From positions 13,289 to 19,311 of the forward strand of contig DCGD01000122.1 in NCBI GenBank assembly GCA_002315195.1: a stretch of DNA of 6,023 bases, in the 5' to 3' direction. Positions 5,819 through 6,023 of this stretch are shown here, piece after piece (positions within the stretch are counted from its first letter, which is position 1; the number at the start of each line of letters is the position of its first letter). The position numbers and the translations under genes were made by a program. The DNA comes from Prevotellaceae bacterium UBA1787 (GTDB taxonomy: Bacteria > Bacteroidota > Bacteroidia > Bacteroidales > Bacteroidaceae). Under the pieces are notes generated by a model. That model was not told the origin of the DNA and made no database searches. It saw nothing but the letters and a program-made list of their open reading frames with translations.

Positions 5819-6023
5819 ATGGGTTCTACAACAGATCAAAGCAATGCTGTTTCTACTATGGAGGAACGAATACGTGAAATTATGGAGTCAGAAGGTCTTA
5901 CGCAATCAGAGTTTTCGCAGAAATTAAAAATATCACCGGGATCTCTTTCCAATATTTTTAATGGTCGTACAAAAGCAACCATTAACCACACTCGTGCAAT
6001 TCATGAAGCTTTTCCTAGCTTGA
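5819..6023 (+). CDS. XRE-family helix-turn-helix regulator (3' end outside window)
   Basis: Sixty-eight codons are visible and the frame is still open at the window edge; the final TGA is out of frame. Residues 14-50 (MEERIREIMESEGLTQSEF through SLSNIFNGR) form a classic Cro/C1-type HTH: TQSEFSQKL (28-36) is the first helix of the motif and SPGSLSNIFNGR (39-50) contains the recognition helix. TINHTRAIHEAFPSL follows, as in a common Bacteroidota family of HTH proteins whose HTH sits at the N-terminus. The protein is expected to bind DNA and probably acts as a transcriptional regulator; its targets cannot be read from this window. The ATG at 5819 is chosen because it lies 24 bases after an exact -7 box; Met14 (5858) is an alternative that starts right at the domain. 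Its sequence is more AT-rich than the upstream genes. The C-terminal part, which would separate a phage-type repressor from a small regulator, is not visible. Confidence 0.88.
   Translation, partial: MGSTTDQSNAVSTMEERIREIMESEGLTQSEFSQKLKISPGSLSNIFNGRTKATINHTRAIHEAFPSL

Overview
The window looks like chromosomal DNA of a Bacteroidota bacterium, most likely order Bacteroidales (Prevotella- or Bacteroides-like). Three things support this: promoters are of the TAnnTTTG type (-7 box) rather than TATAAT; start codons follow A-rich stretches without a clear Shine-Dalgarno sequence; and the gene types match, namely a short-form AMP nucleosidase, a PMCA-type Ca2+ P-type ATPase and a stand-alone HsdR-N nuclease domain. 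The genus call is inference from sequence style, not from a search.

Layout. 1-2637 (+) is the 3' part of a large PMCA-type calcium-pumping ATPase, cut by the left window edge. It ends in a strong hairpin terminator (2661-2704). 2771-3223 (-) is a small PD-(D/E)XK nuclease-like protein of the HsdR N-terminal family, convergent with the ATPase. A 57-bp divergent intergenic region with a -7 box candidate on each strand separates it from a two-gene operon on the + strand: AMP nucleosidase (3281-4051), then 4 bases later the DNA polymerase III delta subunit holA (4056-5081). A perfect 16-bp hairpin terminator (5101-5144) closes the operon. About 640 bp of extremely AT-rich non-coding DNA follows. 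It holds a short-word repeat block, a 16-bp palindrome, one perfect DnaA-box 9-mer and two -7 boxes. The window ends in the start of an XRE-family helix-turn-helix regulator (5819 onward), cut by the right edge.

How the genes relate. The core genes are housekeeping: calcium export, AMP breakdown to adenine and ribose 5-phosphate, and clamp-loader function. Translation of amn and holA is probably linked by their 4-base spacing, but no pathway link is evident. The two points most worth a second look are the AT-rich, DnaA-box-bearing spacer, which has some features of a replication origin or a regulated locus, and an insertion of about 64 residues with two extra hydrophobic segments between M3 and M4 of the ATPase. 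I found no CRISPR array, transposase, tRNA or rRNA, and no clear evidence of a new multi-gene system.
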